A stretch of DNA of 64,000 nt from a virus, in IMG/VR virus record IMGVR_UViG_3300023179_000039, positions 45,660-109,659 of that record; one strand, 5' to 3'. The first letter of the stretch is position 1. Every line of letters starts with the position of its first letter. Below the pieces are notes generated by a model. It did no database searches and had not been told where the DNA came from. It saw only the letters and a list, made by a program, of their open reading frames with translations. Both the position numbers and the translations under genes were made by a program. Of this stretch, positions 55,301 to 63,914 are shown in pieces.

Positions 55301-55841
55301 AGTAACACCAACAATAACGCCCACGGTAACTAAGACACCTACACAAACACCTACAACTACATTAACACCAACAATAACGCCCACGGTAACTAAGACACCT
55401 ACACAAACACCTACAACTACATTAACACCAACAATAACGCCCACGGTAACTAAGACACCTACACAAACACCTACAACTACACCTACAGATACGCCAATAC
55501 TAGCAAATTATATGAATACTTCTGTTGTATGTGATGGTACTGCACAGTCTGCATGTATAGGTACAACTCCTTACAGTACCTTAAATATTAGTGGAGTTGC
55601 AGGGCTTATATTTAAGTTTAATTGTAGTACAAATTATAATACTGCTGTTGATACAGGGTTAACTAATCAAATCTATATTAATGGCGTACAGGTTGCTACT
55701 ATTAACTTCCAGAGAAGGTCACCTACATCATCATATTATGAATTATTCTCCGTACAGAACGGTGTAGGTGCACCTGTATATTATGGTAAGTTTAGATCTA
55801 ATCTTACTAAGATATATTTCCCTGAGGATAACCAGACTTAA
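52386..55841 (+). CDS. Giant Thr-Pro-rich (mucin-like) fibre protein
   Basis: A 1151-residue protein in three parts. Residues 1-22 are an anchor-like start shared with the preceding short gene. Residues about 23-1037 are almost pure Thr-Pro repeat (TPTNTPT, TPTVTPT, TETPT and FTPT variants), with Thr at about every second position and Pro at every third. Residues 1038-1151 are a globular domain ([53 protein letters not shown]) with two or three Cys. The repeat should be an extended, unfolded or polyproline-II rod, a potential site of dense O-glycosylation. It is intact, in frame and without stop codons. The C-terminal domain could be the receptor-binding tip. GC is higher than its neighbours. 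Confidence 0.75.
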   Translation: MAKFVFKANVGGAGSNVVPILPTPTTTPTESPPLPSETPTQTPTATPTKTTNLAVSQTPTQTPTVTKTPTNTHTVTPSITLTPTSTLTPTHTPTLSPTVTQTPTNTPTVTVTNTPTNTLTPTNTPNPTPTETPTLTPTVTMSETPTNTPTLTPTLTPTETPTNTPTVTVTNTTTVTPSETPTNTPTVTNTVTPTETPTETPTNTPTNTVTPSFTFTQTPTETPTLTPTCTETPTNTVTPTETPTETPTNTPTVTSTVTPTNTVTETPTQTPTVTPSFTPTETPTNTPTVTVTNTVTPSFTLTETPTNTVTPTFTPTETPTNTPTNTLTPTYTPTVTVTNTPTNTLTPTYTPTVTVTNTPTVTPTYTVTPTNTVTPTTTLTYTPTFTPTNSPTTTMFDTMTPTPTLTPTNTPTNTKTPTVTPTNTVSPTLTMTSTVTPTVTPTVTKTATPTLTPTNTPTVTVTNTPTNTLTPTPTNTPTVTVTNTVTPSFTPTLTPTVTPTVTPTNTPTVTVTNTPTNTVTPSFTFTQTPTITPTNTPTNTVTPTITPTVTVTNSPTNTVTPTNTVTVTPTNTPTNTVTPTNTVTVTPTNTVTPTVTPTVTPTNTVTPSFTFTQTPTVTPTNTVTPTVTPTVTPTATPTYTVTPTNTPTLTVTGTPTPTLTVTGTPTNTPTNTRTPTLTPTVTPTVTPTNTVTPSFTFTQTSTVTPTNTVTPTVTPTVTKTVTLTPTVTPTNTVTSTVTPTITPTKTVTPSFTFTPTNTLTPTITPTNTQTPTVTPTNTITPTVTPTVTPTKTLTPTLTLTPTVTPTSTPTPTQTPTPSITPTTSLTPTITPTNTVTPTVTPTVTQTITPTTTQTPTYTQTSTVTPTITPTTSETPTITPTTSETPTLTPTVTQTPSFTFTPTVTITPTTTQTPTVTITPTTTQTPTNTPTVTQTPTLTPTITPTYTPTKTPTQTLTPTNTPTVTPTPTKTPTVTPTITPTVTKTPTQTPTTTLTPTITPTVTKTPTQTPTTTLTPTITPTVTKTPTQTPTTTPTDTPILANYMNTSVVCDGTAQSACIGTTPYSTLNISGVAGLIFKFNCSTNYNTAVDTGLTNQIYINGVQVATINFQRRSPTSSYYELFSVQNGVGAPVYYGKFRSNLTKIYFPEDNQT
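52449..55497 (+). repeat. 3-kb Thr-Pro coding repeat array
   Basis: Degenerate hexamer/dodecamer array on ACACCTAC/ACGCCTACT-type units, biased to T/A/C with almost no G on the plus strand. Several longer direct duplications lie inside it, for example ACCACATCTGAGAC units at about 54980-55037 and the 60-bp triplicate at 55303-55481. Confidence 0.9.
55303..55481 (+). repeat. Perfect 60-bp tandem repeat, three copies
   Basis: The 60-nt blocks starting 55321 and 55381 are identical, and a third copy runs to 55481. Each encodes a 20-residue Thr-Pro unit. Exact identity in an otherwise degenerate array points to recent duplication. Confidence 0.9.
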
Positions 55842-55844
55842 AGC

Positions 55845-55868
55845 TTAAAGTAAGTAGTTGTACTTTAA
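55845..55868 (+). other. Hairpin overlapping the next late promoter
   Basis: TTAAAGTA (55845-55852) pairs with TACTTTAA (55861-55868), 8-nt loop, just after the Thr-Pro gene stop. No T-run follows. The 3' arm overlaps the late box at 55867. Confidence 0.35.
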
Positions 55869-55874
55869 TAAATA
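55867..55874 (+). promoter_or_regulatory. Late-type promoter box AATAAATA
   Basis: 5 nt before the ATG at 55880. Confidence 0.65.
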
Positions 55875-55879
55875 ATATT

Positions 55880-58800
55880 ATGGCAGTTAATGCGCGTTTT
55901 CATAATAAATGGCATAGAAGAAACCATCATTCTTCTCCATCAATAGGTTATCCGGATTCAGGCTCTGATCCTATTGCCTCTAAAAATGAACCGTTTCAAG
56001 GCGAGTTTGTTTTAAATGGTTATTTAAGTGCTCACGGTGATGCCTATATTGACGGCGATACTTCTATACAAGGTAGCTTGTCTGTTTACGGTGATTTATC
56101 ATATTTTGACACGTATGTTTCGGTAACGAGTTCATTAAGTGTAGTTAATCATGGCCCAGGTCCTGCTGTTGTTGTAGAGCAATATAATGATGAATCTATT
56201 GCAAGGTTTATTGATCCTGATGCGGTAGGTGGACCTAAAATTGCTTTAGGTATAGAAAATGATGGTTATGTAGTGTCTAACGGGTCAGTACCCGCTACAA
56301 AATTTGACAAGCAGTCACAGACACAAGAAAAAATGCAGCTTACTGTTAATGGTAACATTTACGCCTCTAGAGGCGTAATTTATGAAGCACCAATGGCCAA
56401 TACAATTTATGTTAGTACTACCGGCTCTGATACAAACAGTGGATTAAACCCTTCACAAAAAGTAAAAACTATTAAGAAAGCTGCAAAAATTGCTTTTGAT
56501 ACCTACGGGGTTAATAAATGCACAATTCAAGTTGAGGCAGGCGATTACACTGAAATAAATCCAATTTATATTCCTGCAGGAACTTCTATAATTGGTGAAG
56601 CATTTTTACGTAGAACAAATATTCGTCCCTATCACAGACAGTTAGATATTTTTTGGCTTAATAATGGTTGCTATATGTGGGGGTTTACTTTTAGAGACCA
56701 TCTTGAACCTAGCGCTGCTACAGCATTTCCAAATTTACTTTCTGGTACCCCTGCATACGAGGTAGCATTTAATACACCAGGGTATGAAATTGATGTTACT
56801 AGACCAGGAGGGCCGTTTGGGTTTCCTATAGTTTCAAAGCCTTATATTACTACCAGTCCCTATACCCAGGGCATGAGCTCAATTAATCGTTATCTTGCTG
56901 TACCTATTCAACCAAGCATTTATATAAGTGGAATGACTCCCGGTACACAGCAGTATGATTATACAAAAACAACTGGCGGCCATACTTCTGCAGCAATACT
57001 AAGCTGTTTTGATATTATTACAGATATTATAAAATATGGTCCGACAAGTGCTCCTTCTGTTGCAACATACCCTGTGCCCTACGGTGCAACCGATGCAAAA
57101 GACTTAATAGATTTAAACAAATTAGCAATTCAAGATGCTGTTGTTACATATGTTAATAGAAAATATCCAACATTTGTTTACAATCAAAGTCTATGCTATC
57201 GTGATGTAGGGTTAATTTTAGATTGTATAACATACGATATTACAAATGGTACAACATTAAGCTCAGTTGGCGCGGGTAAATATTATTTTATAGGTAATCA
57301 AAGCTTAATATCTGGACAAGAAACACAAACAATAGATGCGTTAGAATATGCAAATTATCTAATTAATTATGTAGTAACTAACTCTGCTGTTCCTATTTAC
57401 GAACAGCAATTTGATCCTTCTGCTACTTCTGCATATAATGAATCTGCTAATATAACAAATTGTGTTAATTATATTAATTCAAAAATTAGAACAGGTATAT
57501 CTCCATCAGTTGTTAATTGGTCAGTAAATGTTACTTCTGCTTCCGAAGCAAGCAATTTATTAAACACTAATAAACCTTACATTGGTAAAACTGTAATTAA
57601 TTATGTCGATAAAAACTTCCCCGGGTTTGCTTACAATAGATATTATTGTGAAAGAGATACCGGATTAATAATCGACGCAATAATACATGATATTACTAAC
57701 GGTAATAATCTAAGTTCAATTGATGCTGGTAATGCTTACTTTAATAATGGTAAAAGTATTATTACCGGTCAAGAAGTGCCTACTATTGCAGCTTTAAACT
57801 ATTTAAACTTTTTAGCTCAAAATATTATTACCAATACAATTGCAATAACCTCACAGGCATTTAATCCATATCTTTCTTCTGGTAATTACGCTATAGATGA
57901 TGTTAATAGATCTTTTGATGTCATTACCAGAATGATTATTACAAAAGAAATACCTACCGTAATTTATGACGCCGAACAATTTTATAATTATAGCTTAACA
58001 GATGGCGCTAAAACCTCCGCTTTTATTACAGATACGTACGATATAGTTACAAGTATAATAAGCGGGGGGCCAGGAGCTGCGCCTTCAGTAGCACCAAGAA
58101 CTGCACCTGCAGGAGCAATCGACGCAAAACTATTAATGTCAGGTAACCGTACTTATATTCAAGAACAAACAATAAAATACATCAATACTAGATATCCTGA
58201 TTTAGTTTATAATATTGACAAATGCTATCGTGATACTGGTTATATGGTTGATGCTGTTTATAGCGACTTAACTTACAACACAAATTATAGTGCAGTAAAT
58301 ACCGGGCTATTTTATTGGGATGGTAATCAAAGCCGTATTAAAGGTCAACAACTTCAAACTATTCAGTCAATAAAATATATAGATTCTCTACTACAAAATG
58401 TAGTAAACAATGAATTAATAGATTCCAAGCAAAATGCCGTATGGCTTCTCTCAGCTAATAAAGTCTTTATTCAAAAGGAAGTCATACAATACATGGGTAA
58501 AGCCTATCCTACGTTTGTTTATAATAAAGAAAAATGCGAAAGAGATGTAGGGTTTATTATTGATGCTGTTATATACGACGTCACACACAGTACAACAGAG
58601 AGCGCAGTTAATGCCGGTAATTTTTATCTTTATGGCGCAATAAATGGTCAAGAACTACAAACAGTAGCTGCAATTAATTATGCAAAATATTTGTGCAAAT
58701 ACATCATAGGTAATAATCCTGTAGAAAATATTGGTGCAGGGTGTGGTATTAGGGTTGACGGAGAGCTAGCATTAGGGTTTTTAAGAAGTTTTGTTACTGA

Positions 58801-59635
58801 CTCCTTTACGCAATTTAATCAAGGCGGTAAAGGTATTCATGTAATTAATTGCGGATATGCACAGCTTGTAAGTACGTTTACTATTTGTACCACAGAGGGT
58901 GTAATGACTGAATCTGGCGGTCAATGCAGTATCAGTACTTCAAATTGTTCTTTTGGCTTGTCAGGCTTAGTTGCAACCGGTAAATCTAAATTCCCTGTCC
59001 TTACAGGATACCAATATCAAACTACACCCTTAGCTGAAAACTATATAGTTGTACAAGATGTAACGCCAAGACCGTTATCAGCATTTGTTGCTGCCCTTCA
59101 ATCCGGTTATGAATTAAAGGGTATTCCAGTAGACTCACCTTACAACGGCTTAATAGTAAAAGTAGAGGACGATCCTGCCAGCGATTATGATGTATTATTA
59201 AATCCTAAAGGGTTGACAAAATATCATGGTATTAAATCAGTTACAGCTTTAAATGAGCCTTACCCTCCATTTTCTTATAAATTAATACTTGAGAAAAATA
59301 TTCAAGCACCATTAACTGCTGCTCAAATTGAGCCAAAATACGTTGAATTCTATCTAAGAAGTCAAATTGCATCGAGCTCTCATGCATTTGAATATATAGG
59401 TACCGGTATTGAGCTTGAAAAAGCAGTACCTGCTTTAGGAGGCAAGCCAGTAAACGCAAATGAAGCTGTATATTCAAACAATGGAATTGTTTATTATTCA
59501 AGCACTAATGAAAGAGGCGACTTTAAGGTAGGTGGTGGGTTTACTATTAAACAAGAGAAAGGAACAGTAGAAGGTGTCGACTTTAATAAGTCAATTCTTG
59601 CATTAGTTACACCTTTAATACTAAGTCTAGATTAA
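55880..59635 (+). CDS. Tail fibre with beta-helix and four internal CxRDxG repeats
   Basis: A 1251-residue fibre protein. It has an N-terminal attachment region (VLNGYLSAHGDAYIDGDTSIQGSLSVYGDLSYF, a stacked-strand repeat) and, from about residue 175, a pectate-lyase-like right-handed beta-helix (TIYVSTTGSDTNSGLNP, CTIQVEAGDYTE, IPAGTSIIGEAF). Inserted in it are four repeats at about residues 438, 590, 781 and 886: CYRDVGLILDC, CERDTGLIIDA, CYRDTGYMVDA, CERDVGFIIDA, each followed by an 'AG..Y' and a 'GQE..T' motif. The helix resumes (GAGCGIRVDGELALGF..). The final 300 residues hold ADNYIVV-type strands and GDFKVGGGFTI. Similar fibres occur in cyanophages. Probably trimeric and receptor-related. 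Confidence 0.72.
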   Translation: MAVNARFHNKWHRRNHHSSPSIGYPDSGSDPIASKNEPFQGEFVLNGYLSAHGDAYIDGDTSIQGSLSVYGDLSYFDTYVSVTSSLSVVNHGPGPAVVVEQYNDESIARFIDPDAVGGPKIALGIENDGYVVSNGSVPATKFDKQSQTQEKMQLTVNGNIYASRGVIYEAPMANTIYVSTTGSDTNSGLNPSQKVKTIKKAAKIAFDTYGVNKCTIQVEAGDYTEINPIYIPAGTSIIGEAFLRRTNIRPYHRQLDIFWLNNGCYMWGFTFRDHLEPSAATAFPNLLSGTPAYEVAFNTPGYEIDVTRPGGPFGFPIVSKPYITTSPYTQGMSSINRYLAVPIQPSIYISGMTPGTQQYDYTKTTGGHTSAAILSCFDIITDIIKYGPTSAPSVATYPVPYGATDAKDLIDLNKLAIQDAVVTYVNRKYPTFVYNQSLCYRDVGLILDCITYDITNGTTLSSVGAGKYYFIGNQSLISGQETQTIDALEYANYLINYVVTNSAVPIYEQQFDPSATSAYNESANITNCVNYINSKIRTGISPSVVNWSVNVTSASEASNLLNTNKPYIGKTVINYVDKNFPGFAYNRYYCERDTGLIIDAIIHDITNGNNLSSIDAGNAYFNNGKSIITGQEVPTIAALNYLNFLAQNIITNTIAITSQAFNPYLSSGNYAIDDVNRSFDVITRMIITKEIPTVIYDAEQFYNYSLTDGAKTSAFITDTYDIVTSIISGGPGAAPSVAPRTAPAGAIDAKLLMSGNRTYIQEQTIKYINTRYPDLVYNIDKCYRDTGYMVDAVYSDLTYNTNYSAVNTGLFYWDGNQSRIKGQQLQTIQSIKYIDSLLQNVVNNELIDSKQNAVWLLSANKVFIQKEVIQYMGKAYPTFVYNKEKCERDVGFIIDAVIYDVTHSTTESAVNAGNFYLYGAINGQELQTVAAINYAKYLCKYIIGNNPVENIGAGCGIRVDGELALGFLRSFVTDSFTQFNQGGKGIHVINCGYAQLVSTFTICTTEGVMTESGGQCSISTSNCSFGLSGLVATGKSKFPVLTGYQYQTTPLAENYIVVQDVTPRPLSAFVAALQSGYELKGIPVDSPYNGLIVKVEDDPASDYDVLLNPKGLTKYHGIKSVTALNEPYPPFSYKLILEKNIQAPLTAAQIEPKYVEFYLRSQIASSSHAFEYIGTGIELEKAVPALGGKPVNANEAVYSNNGIVYYSSTNERGDFKVGGGFTIKQEKGTVEGVDFNKSILALVTPLILSLD

Positions 59636-59638
59636 ATA
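59631..59638 (+). promoter_or_regulatory. Late-type promoter box ATTAAATA
   Basis: 5 nt before the ATG at 59644; overlaps the preceding stop codon. Confidence 0.6.
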
Positions 59639-59643
59639 ATATT

Positions 59644-60006
59644 ATGGCTGACATACCTCTTAATCATTTTCTAAGAAAATCATATACTTTAACTAGTTCG
59701 CCTAGTGCAGTTTATATTGCACCGTTTGATAGAGCTGCTATTATTCTTGGTGCATATGCGTCCAATACTACCTCGAGTGATGTATCTGTTACAGTTTCTA
59801 TATCAGGTGTAGGCGGTGCATTTGTTGATCCTAAACCTAAGTTTGATTACGCTAAAGATATTTTAATTTGCGGAAGCGACACAACAAATCTTGCTCCTTC
59901 TAGACTAGTATTAGAAGAATACGATTGTTTAATAGCATCATGTACTGTACCTGGTGCAGTAGTATTAAACTTAGCATTACTAGAAACCGTTAATACAGTG
60001 GTCTAA
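59644..60006 (+). CDS. Small beta-sandwich structural protein
   Basis: A 120-residue protein of short strands (AVYIAPFDRAAIILGAYAS, DVSVTVSISGVGG, CLIASCTVPGAVVLNLALLET). Such small beta proteins next to fibre genes are often fibre-joining or head-decoration subunits. It has its own late box and shares an operon with the next two fibre genes. No family named. Confidence 0.6.
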   Translation: MADIPLNHFLRKSYTLTSSPSAVYIAPFDRAAIILGAYASNTTSSDVSVTVSISGVGGAFVDPKPKFDYAKDILICGSDTTNLAPSRLVLEEYDCLIASCTVPGAVVLNLALLETVNTVV

Positions 60007-60011
60007 AAATT

Positions 60012-60899
60012 ATGGATAGAGCTATTTCTACCATAACCGGTAAAGTAAAGACCAGAACACCTACACAGGCAGAAGCATTATCTTCTAGATATGTATTTTT
60101 AAATTTACAAAACGCTGAACCCAATTTAGGTATACCTACACCTCCAGGAATAAAAGAAGAATATGCTGGTGACCCGGGTTATAGATATGCATTACTTTCT
60201 AATAACGTAGCAAGCCCTTCTGCATGGCGCGTTTGGGCTTATGATAACCCTAAGATTGCTACTTTTAGTAAAGAAGGGTCTATTGCCTTAGGCAATAATC
60301 CTAACCCCATTAATAAAAATAGTATAGTTTACAGTAATTACACTTATGAAATAAACAACATTTATAACAGCCAATCTTTTGCTGATAATACGTTTAATGT
60401 ATTTTCTGTTAGCGGTATTTATTTATATGATGCTACTACCATTGGTGACCCTGCAAGTGCTACAGCGTTTGTTGTTACAGAAGAAGGAAGAGTTGGTATT
60501 AATACTGACTCACCTAGTGAAGTATTAACATTAGTAGGCAACATAAGCGCTACCGGAGGTATATTTACAGATGGTAACAGTACTTTAGGTAATTCAAAAA
60601 GCGATATAAATGTAATTAGAGGCAATGTAAGAATAGGCGATAGTTTTTCTTCACCATTAACATTTGGCAATGGTAATGCAAATTTTGATACTAATTTATA
60701 TAGAATAAAATACAAAACCCTTAATACTGATAGTACATTTACTTGCAATGGATTAAGCGGAAGAAATGCTCTTAGCGGAGCTGATATTGTGCTTACTAAT
60801 GCCAATGTAACAAATTTAACATCGGCTACAGCTTCTGGTGATTTTATTATATTAAATATTAACGGTGCAAATCGCGCTCTAAGATTATGGGATTATTAA
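60012..60899 (+). CDS. Fibre-associated structural protein
   Basis: A 295-residue protein starting 5 nt after the preceding stop. Residues 150-230 contain EGRVGINTDSPSEVLTLVGNISATGGIF, a segment common at fibre or chaperone junctions in large phages ('GIGT..P...L.V.G.I...'). The C-terminal half has N/T-rich strands. It is probably a fibre connector for the adhesin encoded 1 nt downstream. There is no enzymatic motif. Confidence 0.6.
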   Translation: MDRAISTITGKVKTRTPTQAEALSSRYVFLNLQNAEPNLGIPTPPGIKEEYAGDPGYRYALLSNNVASPSAWRVWAYDNPKIATFSKEGSIALGNNPNPINKNSIVYSNYTYEINNIYNSQSFADNTFNVFSVSGIYLYDATTIGDPASATAFVVTEEGRVGINTDSPSEVLTLVGNISATGGIFTDGNSTLGNSKSDINVIRGNVRIGDSFSSPLTFGNGNANFDTNLYRIKYKTLNTDSTFTCNGLSGRNALSGADIVLTNANVTNLTSATASGDFIILNINGANRALRLWDY

Positions 60900-60900
60900 T

Positions 60901-63414
60901 ATGGGGTTAAACATACTTACACAAGATCATAAATTTACAGGAGCAGTTTATATTAATAATCTGTCCTTAAGTGCTATTAATAGTGATTCCTTAATAGTAA
61001 ATTCAGATTCATTGTCAGCTAACAGCTTGAAAACATCTTTTAATACAGGAGTTGCAACAAATAATTATAGTTTTGCAGAAGGGTATAATACTTTAGCATC
61101 TGGAGAGAGTAGCCATGCTGAAGGTGATTCTACCATTGCCTCTGGTGATCAAAGCCATGCAAGTGGTATCAGTACGGTAGCTTATGGAGCAGGGTCATAT
61201 ACCGAAGGTTATGCTACTAGTGCAACTGACTACTACGCACATGCTGAAGGTGATACCACTATTGCTTCTTATTATGCTACTCATGCAGAAGGAGGTAATA
61301 CTAAAGCAATTTATACATATGCTCATGCTGAAGGCCATGATTCGTTAGCATCCGGTCTAGTTTCACACGCAGAAGGCGAAGATACAGTTGCCTCTGGCAA
61401 TTATTCACATGCTGAAGGTAGATATACATCTACAGGGTATAGAGTGCCTTTTAATACCTACACATATACAACAAAAACATTTACCTTTACATCAACTACA
61501 AGTGCTAATTTTGCCTTTTTAAATGATCCCGGATATGAAAATTTCGTTTTAAAAACGCTTGCTAATGGTTCATTAAAGTTTATAACTGTTTCGTATAGAG
61601 ACGCCGTAGACGGTTATATTATAATACAGGACGATGTTATCGGGGTAGATATTGCTCCGGGATCAGGAGGTTGGATAGTAGATAAGAGTGGTAATACAGC
61701 TCACGCTGAAGGTAACTCTACGCAAGCCTATGGAAATAGCTCACATGCTGAGGGAGAAGGTACAATAGCTTCTGGAAATAGAGCACATGCCGAAGGATTA
61801 TCTACACAAGCAACTGGCAATCAAGCACATGCTGAAGGCGATACTACTATTTCTTCAGGTAGAGCAAGTCATGCAGAAGGAAGAGATAATACTGCTTCCG
61901 GTGCTTCTTCTCACGCCGAAGGCCGTAATAATATAGCTTCAGGTGAGAGCTCTCACGTAGAAGGTAAACAATCCAACGCATTTGGAATTGCATCTCATGC
62001 AGCAGGCTATCGTGCTCAAGCAAAACAAAATTATACATATGTATGGACGGATGGTAATTTAGGTACAGCAACACAAGATGTTTCTTCAACTATAACTGGT
62101 CAATTCTTAGTTTCTGCATCTGGTGGAATGTTTATACCAGGTAATTTAGGTATTGGAACAAGCGCAAATGATCAAGCACTCACCGTTGTCGGGACAATTT
62201 CTACAAATAATAATATGTCTAGTAAAGAATGGGTATCTACTTATACCACAGTACAGGGTAATAGCGGTACCTGGGGAACAGTTCCTTCTAGTTATAGTTC
62301 AATTTCTATATCAGATAATAACTTCTCTACTTTGCAGCTTTCTGCAGTATCGGTAACTGTAAATTCCGGAACACCTGGCTCGCCTACAACTACAAATTAT
62401 ACTGCAGGTGCAACAACGTGGGTATGCCCGGCTGGTGTTAATAGTGTAACTATTGAAGGGTGGGGAGGTGGAGGAGCAGGAGCCGGCGCTCAAAGAACTG
62501 GTGCTAGCGGTGTATGTTATGGTGGTGGTGGTGCTGGTGGTGGCTATGCTAAATCCGTTATAGCTGTTACCCCGGGCGCAACCTACTATATAAACGTAGG
62601 TTCCGGTGGTACTGCTACAAATCCACCTGTTAATGGAACAGTTAATTCTGGAGGCGATACTTGGTTTAATAGCGTAAATTCTTCTGCAGGCGCACAAATT
62701 ATTGCCCGAGGCGGTGTTGGTGCACCTGATGTAGTTACTGCAAGTGGTACCGTAGGTACAGCAGGTATTGCACTTAATACCAATGTAGGTAATGTTATAA
62801 CATATACCGGGGGCAGTGGTTCAATAGGTGTAGCGTTAAACGGGTTTTCAGGCGGTGGAGGTGGTTGTGCAGGATCTACAGGTAATGGTAATACCCCGAC
62901 TAATGGTACAGGTCTTGGCGGTACAGCAACTGCTAGTAACGGTGGCCCTGGTGGTAATGGTAATTTTGCAGCAGGAGCTGGAAACTCCGGGCCCGGTGCA
63001 GCGCCTGTTTCAAATTATGGCGGTGGTGGTGGAGGCGCAAGAGCATCTGCTGCAGCACAAATAGGTGGAAACGGTGCGCCGGGGTATATGACACTTACTT
63101 ATACAGTACAACCTCTCACTAAAACAGTAAGTAATTTAATTCCTGCAGGTAGCTTAGGTTATGGTGTTGTAGTTAATGTAATTGCAAAAGGATCTGCTAC
63201 TGCAACTACATTTGATATATATGATTCAACCGGTTTTTATTGGGGTAAAAGCATAAGTACGGCTACTGGAACTAAGACAAACTCAACAAATTATAATTTA
63301 TCTAGCATACCGTTTTATACTGCTTCTCCTACCGTCACGCTTTCTTCTAATAATACGTTCAACAATACAGACTTTAGAGTAACATCATATTTTCAGAATG
63401 TAATTAGCTTTTAA
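60901..63414 (+). CDS. Tail fibre with YadA-head-like repeats and glycine-rich domain
   Basis: An 837-residue fibre. Two blocks of about 14-residue repeats (residues about 60-180 and 266-375) have the pattern SHAEG.DS.ASG..SHAEG, the trimeric YadA/Hep_Hag head motif, which forms a left-handed beta roll in trimeric adhesins. A strand domain lies between them (residues about 181-260). FLVSASGGMFIPGNLGIGT precedes a glycine-rich domain (about 498-733: YTAGATTWVCPAGVNSVTIEG then long GGGG/GAG stretches), resembling the receptor-binding glycine-rich domains of other phage adhesins. The last 100 residues are a plain beta domain. The stop is 5 nt from the 3' end of the convergent tmRNA. Confidence 0.72.
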   Translation: MGLNILTQDHKFTGAVYINNLSLSAINSDSLIVNSDSLSANSLKTSFNTGVATNNYSFAEGYNTLASGESSHAEGDSTIASGDQSHASGISTVAYGAGSYTEGYATSATDYYAHAEGDTTIASYYATHAEGGNTKAIYTYAHAEGHDSLASGLVSHAEGEDTVASGNYSHAEGRYTSTGYRVPFNTYTYTTKTFTFTSTTSANFAFLNDPGYENFVLKTLANGSLKFITVSYRDAVDGYIIIQDDVIGVDIAPGSGGWIVDKSGNTAHAEGNSTQAYGNSSHAEGEGTIASGNRAHAEGLSTQATGNQAHAEGDTTISSGRASHAEGRDNTASGASSHAEGRNNIASGESSHVEGKQSNAFGIASHAAGYRAQAKQNYTYVWTDGNLGTATQDVSSTITGQFLVSASGGMFIPGNLGIGTSANDQALTVVGTISTNNNMSSKEWVSTYTTVQGNSGTWGTVPSSYSSISISDNNFSTLQLSAVSVTVNSGTPGSPTTTNYTAGATTWVCPAGVNSVTIEGWGGGGAGAGAQRTGASGVCYGGGGAGGGYAKSVIAVTPGATYYINVGSGGTATNPPVNGTVNSGGDTWFNSVNSSAGAQIIARGGVGAPDVVTASGTVGTAGIALNTNVGNVITYTGGSGSIGVALNGFSGGGGGCAGSTGNGNTPTNGTGLGGTATASNGGPGGNGNFAAGAGNSGPGAAPVSNYGGGGGGARASAAAQIGGNGAPGYMTLTYTVQPLTKTVSNLIPAGSLGYGVVVNVIAKGSATATTFDIYDSTGFYWGKSISTATGTKTNSTNYNLSSIPFYTASPTVTLSSNNTFNNTDFRVTSYFQNVISF

Positions 63415-63419
63415 ATTCA

Positions 63420-63611
63420 TGGAGCTGGAGGGATTTGAACCCTCGTCTTGAAAAGTTTCATTTATAAGCCCTACAAGTTTATCTTAATTTAAAGTTCATA
63501 ATACTATAACTAAGAAAATTGTATTATATATGGTAATTCTATACGCCTGATAACCAATTACCCAAACACGTCAGGTCAGGAACTTGTAACACGCTTTACC
63601 TTACCAGCTCC
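63420..63611 (-). ncRNA. ssrA: tmRNA-like RNA (ssrA), compact
   Basis: 192 nt. The acceptor stem GGAGCTG/CAGCTCC with discriminator A, the T-arm GAGGG-TTCAAAT-CCCTC and the CCAGCTCCA 3' end match tmRNA ends. Positions 24-31 (TACAAGTT) pair with 133-140 (AACTTGTA), the P2 helix. Directly after P2 is an H-type pseudoknot: 32-36/62-66 (CCTGA/TCAGG) and 50-56/74-80 (GGTAATT/AATTACC), like PK1. A 7-bp hairpin follows at 85-91/108-114. No D-stem, as in tmRNA. The usual tag reading frame ending in ...LAA is not found; the best candidate, near position 90, would give a short hydrophobic peptide before TGA. CCA is not encoded. An intron-containing tRNA fits less well. Confidence 0.7.
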
Positions 63612-63833
63612 ACTCTACAGTAAAACGATCGAGTTAAACTAACTCGAGTTCGGCTTCTGCGTCAACAAAGCCATGCTGAGCAAGGATTGCATCAGCCTCT
63701 TCGAGACTCATAGCCATGTCGAAGTTATCTTCGGCATTTAATAGTTTTGCTATTAGTAACCGGACTGCCCCGGTACTTGCTCTCATAAACCACACCATTC
63801 AATCGAATCCATTCAGCCCCATGTCAAAGAACA
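63612..63833. other. Spacer between tmRNA and tRNA with hairpins
   Basis: Contains four strong inverted repeats in a row on either strand: TCGAGTTA/TAACTCGA (63629-63647 region), CGAAG/CTTCG (63719-63732), TAATAG/CTATTA (63739-63755) and ACCGG/CCGGT (around 63756-63777). No tRNA fold was found. GC is higher than in the surrounding phage DNA. A short minus-strand reading frame lies within it. Confidence 0.45.
63634..63798 (-). CDS. Possible small protein between the RNA genes
   Basis: 54 residues from an ATG at 63798. It contains RLLIAKLLNAEDNFDMAMSLEEADAILAQHGF and an acidic end. The sequence looks protein-like (helical, acidic), and GC content and codon use differ from the phage. However, it overlaps a chain of hairpins, has no box or Shine-Dalgarno sequence of its own, and may be RNA instead. 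If real it would be carried on the same transcript as the tRNA and tmRNA. Confidence 0.3.
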   Translation of the reverse strand: MVWFMRASTGAVRLLIAKLLNAEDNFDMAMSLEEADAILAQHGFVDAEAELELV

Positions 63834-63904
63834 TGGCGGGTGAGAGAATCGAACTCTCGTCTGTGGCTTATGAGACCACCAACTTACCACTTGTCCAACC
63901 CGCG
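63834..63904 (-). tRNA. tRNA with CAU anticodon, initiator-like
   Basis: 71 nt cloverleaf. 5' CGCGGGT pairs with ACCCGCC 3' except for a C1-C72 mismatch. The D arm has G10-U25, A11-U24 and C12-G23; the anticodon loop is CTCATAA (CAU) on a GTGGT/GCCAC stem; the T arm is GAGAG-TTCGATT-CTCTC. The 1-72 mismatch and A11:U24 pair are hallmarks of bacterial initiator tRNA. The third hallmark, three G:C pairs in the anticodon stem, is only partly present (two of three). Elongator Met or Ile2 is the alternative. CCA is not encoded as a full terminal triplet in the expected position. Confidence 0.75.
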
Positions 63905-63914
63905 ATAATTACTT

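Noticed and set aside
52685-55444. Long minus-strand frames made of Val-Gly repeats opposite the Thr-Pro array
   Set aside because: They are the antisense image of the repeat DNA, with no box, no start context and a repetitive composition that follows from the plus-strand repeat.
52449-55497. CRISPR-like array
   Set aside because: The repeat is continuous, in frame and lacks constant repeats separated by unique spacers; no cas genes are nearby.
63420-63611. tRNA interrupted by a group I intron
   Set aside because: No anticodon arm can be built from the two ends, no D stem is present, and P2 plus the pseudoknot match tmRNA instead.
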